From Haliotis asinina (Eukaryota > Mollusca > Gastropoda > Lepetellida > Haliotidae): a stretch of 64,000 nt of DNA. The notes under the pieces are model-generated. The model was not told where the DNA came from, did not search any database, and worked only from the letters and a program-made list of their open reading frames with translations. The position numbers and the translations under genes are program-made. The stretch spans positions 41,089,501 through 41,153,500 of the forward strand of contig NC_090291.1 in assembly GCF_037392515.1 (NCBI RefSeq), in the 5' to 3' direction. This document shows positions 61,515-64,000 of the stretch, piece after piece. Position 1 is the first letter of the stretch, and every line of letters begins with the position of its first letter.

Positions 61515-63042
61515 TTTGGGTTGTAAGAGTACTATTTCCCTTACAACTAAATCTGATTAACCCAAGGCGTAAAATCGTCCATGCGTTATTATTCTTACAA
61601 ATGGTGTTTTAAACGTGCATATTCGAGTTAATAATCTTATAGTACTGTACTGTTTTATGTAAATTACATCAACGTCATATTAAAAAATATGTGAAGAACT
61701 TTTATATGTAAAGCCTATTTTGAAAGAATATTTATTTGAATGTTATATACCCGTCATCACAAAGTAAACATTCTTTTGGATATTTCTTCGACCGTGATAT
61801 TAGCATATCTATGATAACTTTTTGGGTGGCCAGTGAGGAGATACCACTTGCATTGCTGTATTGTGCTGGCATTGCTCAAGAAAGTAGTTTCTCTGAAATA
61901 CGGTTGAATTGTGGGTAACGGAAGTTATGCGACGATTCAAATACATGTACAAGACGTGATTTTGGGGAAATCTGGAAACAATCTATTGTCATCGATGCAC
62001 AAATGCTACAATGAACAGATCAAAAATCGTTTCGTGAAATTATGGATTCAGCTGCGTTTAAACTGTACCAGTTTTATTGAAAGTTTGTCAACCGTCAAAG
62101 AAGAATATCCGGCTCAAACACCAACAAAGAATTAGGTTAGAACTTATTTCTCAACGGGGATAACTGCATCTATATTAACATTTTTTCTGTTTGTGCGGAA
62201 TGTGACAACCGTAAAAACATGTTCATTTATAAACTTTCCGTATCACCAATGTTTAAATAAGAATCAAAGTCAATGTTGACGTACTCGAACCTACACATAG
62301 GCCGGTCTCTTCAGTGCATTGCAAGAAGGCGTGAAGTATCTATTCTTCAATTCTTACAAAAATGTTTGAGTGGAAAGTTTATCATTGCACACAATTCACG
62401 AATGAATAACCACAAAGTTACTGATTGATAATTTGATTGTTATCACAACTGAAAAAAAGCATTTAAAGTTATTTCCTTGTTAAGGTATGATTACCTGCAA
62501 ATACTACTAAGTTTTCATGAAAGTAAGCATGTGACAGCACCCTCCCTTAGTACACAAACAGTTCATGCACTTTGAACCACCTCTTTCAATTAAAGTATGT
62601 TGCTCTAAAGGCTGTGATCCATCATACAAAAATAGACAGCTTTATGAACAATGTAGACTGTAGCCAAACATTGAAGCAACTACAGCATTGGTACATGCAC
62701 CCTGGAATTAAAAGTAATCTTACCATGCATTACATATTTTATGGTTTTGTCACATTTTTTTGTTGCTTTGTTGCAGTGCATTCAAGGAACTGAGTGCCCT
62801 TAACAGCAAATACAGAATGTGGGGTTGTGGGTCTCAGTTTTCACAATAGCAGTGTTGGTATTGTTACGGTATAGCCTCTTATGCTGTTTTCAAGCATATG
62901 AGGGAATGATGTGGGTACAAGTGGTTATATACAAGATACATGTGATAATAGGTAAGAATTACAAAGTTTGGTAAGCAAAGCATCAAAGAATGCTACATTG
63001 GAGCTGTGAAAGTAATTTTCACCATTTTTCCATTGTTTTCAG
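61515..63042. promoter_or_regulatory. Shared head-to-head promoter interval, COG4 / SF3B3
   Basis: The two start codons are 1.54 kb apart on opposite strands. The COG4 start on its own strand reads CCAAAATGGCGACG, a YY1-like context common at housekeeping translation starts. ACGGAAGT at 61918-61925 is an ETS/GABP-like core. The SF3B3 ATG exon begins at an acceptor (63041-63042), so a non-coding SF3B3 first exon should lie in this interval; I cannot place it. No TATA box is obvious near either start. Confidence 0.6.
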
Positions 63043-63051
63043 CTCTACAGC

Positions 63052-63277
63052 ATGTTTCTGTACAACCTGACCCTCCAGAGATCATCTGGCATCAGTTTTG
63101 CTATACACGGTAACTTCTCTGGCTCAAGGCTTCAAGAAGTTATAGCAGCTCGTGGGAAGACATTAGAACTTCTCCGCCATGACCCCAACACAGGAAAGAT
63201 CTACCCAGTGCTGTCTGTGGAAGTTTTTGGTGTCATCAGAGCAATCATGCCATTCAGACTCACCGGAGGATCTAAGG
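63052..63277 (+). CDS. SF3B3: Splicing factor 3B subunit 3 (SF3B3/SAP130), first coding exon
   Basis: A component of the SF3b complex of the U2 snRNP, a WD40-like three-propeller protein that holds SF3B1 at the branch site. The exon encodes MFLYNLTLQRSSGISFAIHG, then NFSGSRLQEVIAARGKTLEL, LRHDPNTGKI and VEVFGVIRAIMPFRLTGGSK (75 residues plus one base). It starts after a TTTTCAG acceptor, nine bases before the ATG, and ends at a GTAGGT donor. Identity to human SF3B3 is high over the whole exon as I recall that sequence. The rest of the roughly 1,217-residue protein lies beyond the window. Confidence 0.95.
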
Positions 63278-63632
63278 GTAGGTCATAACTTAAACCCTTG
63301 TGGTTGGTGTGCTCCCAGTCAACCTATGCTGTTCTAAACAGACCACCAAATGGATTGTTTACATTTTATTGGTGACTTGATAGACAAACCATCATTTTGC
63401 ACCAGTGTCCTGAATTGTTGGTACCCACATCGATCACTGGATTGTCTGTTCCAGACTTGTTTATTGACATATCACTGTCATGTAGCTAGAAAAGTGCTGA
63501 GTGTAGTTTCGTGTTACATATTGTATTACCACTCAGGTACCTGTGTCAAGATACATATTACAGTATGTTTCAAGCCTAAGTGTTTGACACTGACATTGAT
63601 TGACAGTGATCTTACAAGGAGATGCAACCTGT

Positions 63633-63860
63633 GAAGGTCCATGGTAGAACAGGCCTTCAGCAACCCATGCTTATAGGAGTCGACTAACTGGATTTGGTGG
63701 TCAAGCTCACTGGCTTGGCTGACACATCATCGGTTCCCATTTGCGCAGATTGATGCTTATGCTGTTGATCACTGGATTGTCTGGCACAGACTTGATTATT
63801 TAAAGACTGTTGCCATATAGTTGGAATATTGCCAAGTGTGGCGTAAAACTTAACTCATTC
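63633..63860 (+). repeat. SINE, full length, in SF3B3 intron
   Basis: Head GTGAAGGTCCATGGTAGAAC followed by AGGCCTTCAGCAACCCATGC; the middle has CATCGGTTCCCATTTGCGCA; the tail is GTTGGAATATTGCCAAGTGT. A more decayed piece lies at about 63410-63520. Confidence 0.8.
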
Positions 63861-64000
63861 ACTACAAGGAGATGCTTTTTGTTTAAGTACTATTGCCCCT
63901 AAAAATATGTACTTTGTTTCTGATAACGCCAGTCTCCAAATTCAGCTGAATAGTTAATGATTATTGTTTTCTCTTTGGTATAATTTATTTTATATAAAAT

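Overview
The window looks like nuclear DNA of a mollusc, probably a gastropod close to abalones (Haliotis). This rests on intron-rich genes with GT-AG introns, animal housekeeping genes, and dozens of short repeats that I associate with vetigastropods (tRNA-headed and tRNA-unrelated SINEs sharing an ACTC-type tail, foldback MITEs, minisatellites). The species assignment is an inference from repeat style, not a match.

Layout. (1) 0.35-2.2 kb, + strand: the last two coding exons of a gene I do not recognise. (2) 5.4-7.9 kb, + strand: the last two coding exons of a transglutaminase, preceded by a tandem array of truncated copies of one of them. (3) 9.1-9.8 kb, - strand: a broken Tc1/mariner transposase. 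(4) 11.8-25.6 kb, - strand: a complete transglutaminase of the factor XIII/annulin type, which I could assemble as 15 coding exons in consistent phase (803 residues, Cys-His-Asp triad intact). (5) 26-43 kb: gene-poor, with microsatellites, minisatellites, SINEs, two LINE remnants and foldback elements. (6) 43.1-61.5 kb, - strand: complete COG4, 22 coding exons in consistent phase, 760 residues. (7) 61.5-63.0 kb: a shared head-to-head promoter interval. (8) 63.05-63.28 kb, + strand: the first coding exon of SF3B3, which runs off the window.

How it fits together. COG4 (Golgi tethering) and SF3B3 (U2 snRNP) are divergent neighbours, as I recall they are in human, so this is probably a very old shared-promoter pair. 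The two transglutaminase loci face each other tail to tail and share exon phases, intron repeats and truncated exon copies, so they come from one duplication.

The most unusual theme is tandem repetition anchored on splice junctions. The acceptor plus half of transglutaminase exon 14 is repeated at exactly 111 bp; the donor of exon 4 at 44-45 bp; the edge of exon 5; and the acceptor of COG4 exon 14 at about 53 bp. Other notable structures are a 27/81-bp higher-order array, a 347-bp duplication with no difference that I saw, and a long-inverted-repeat transposon carrying the first exon of a PIF1-like helicase, with a second transposon nested in one arm.
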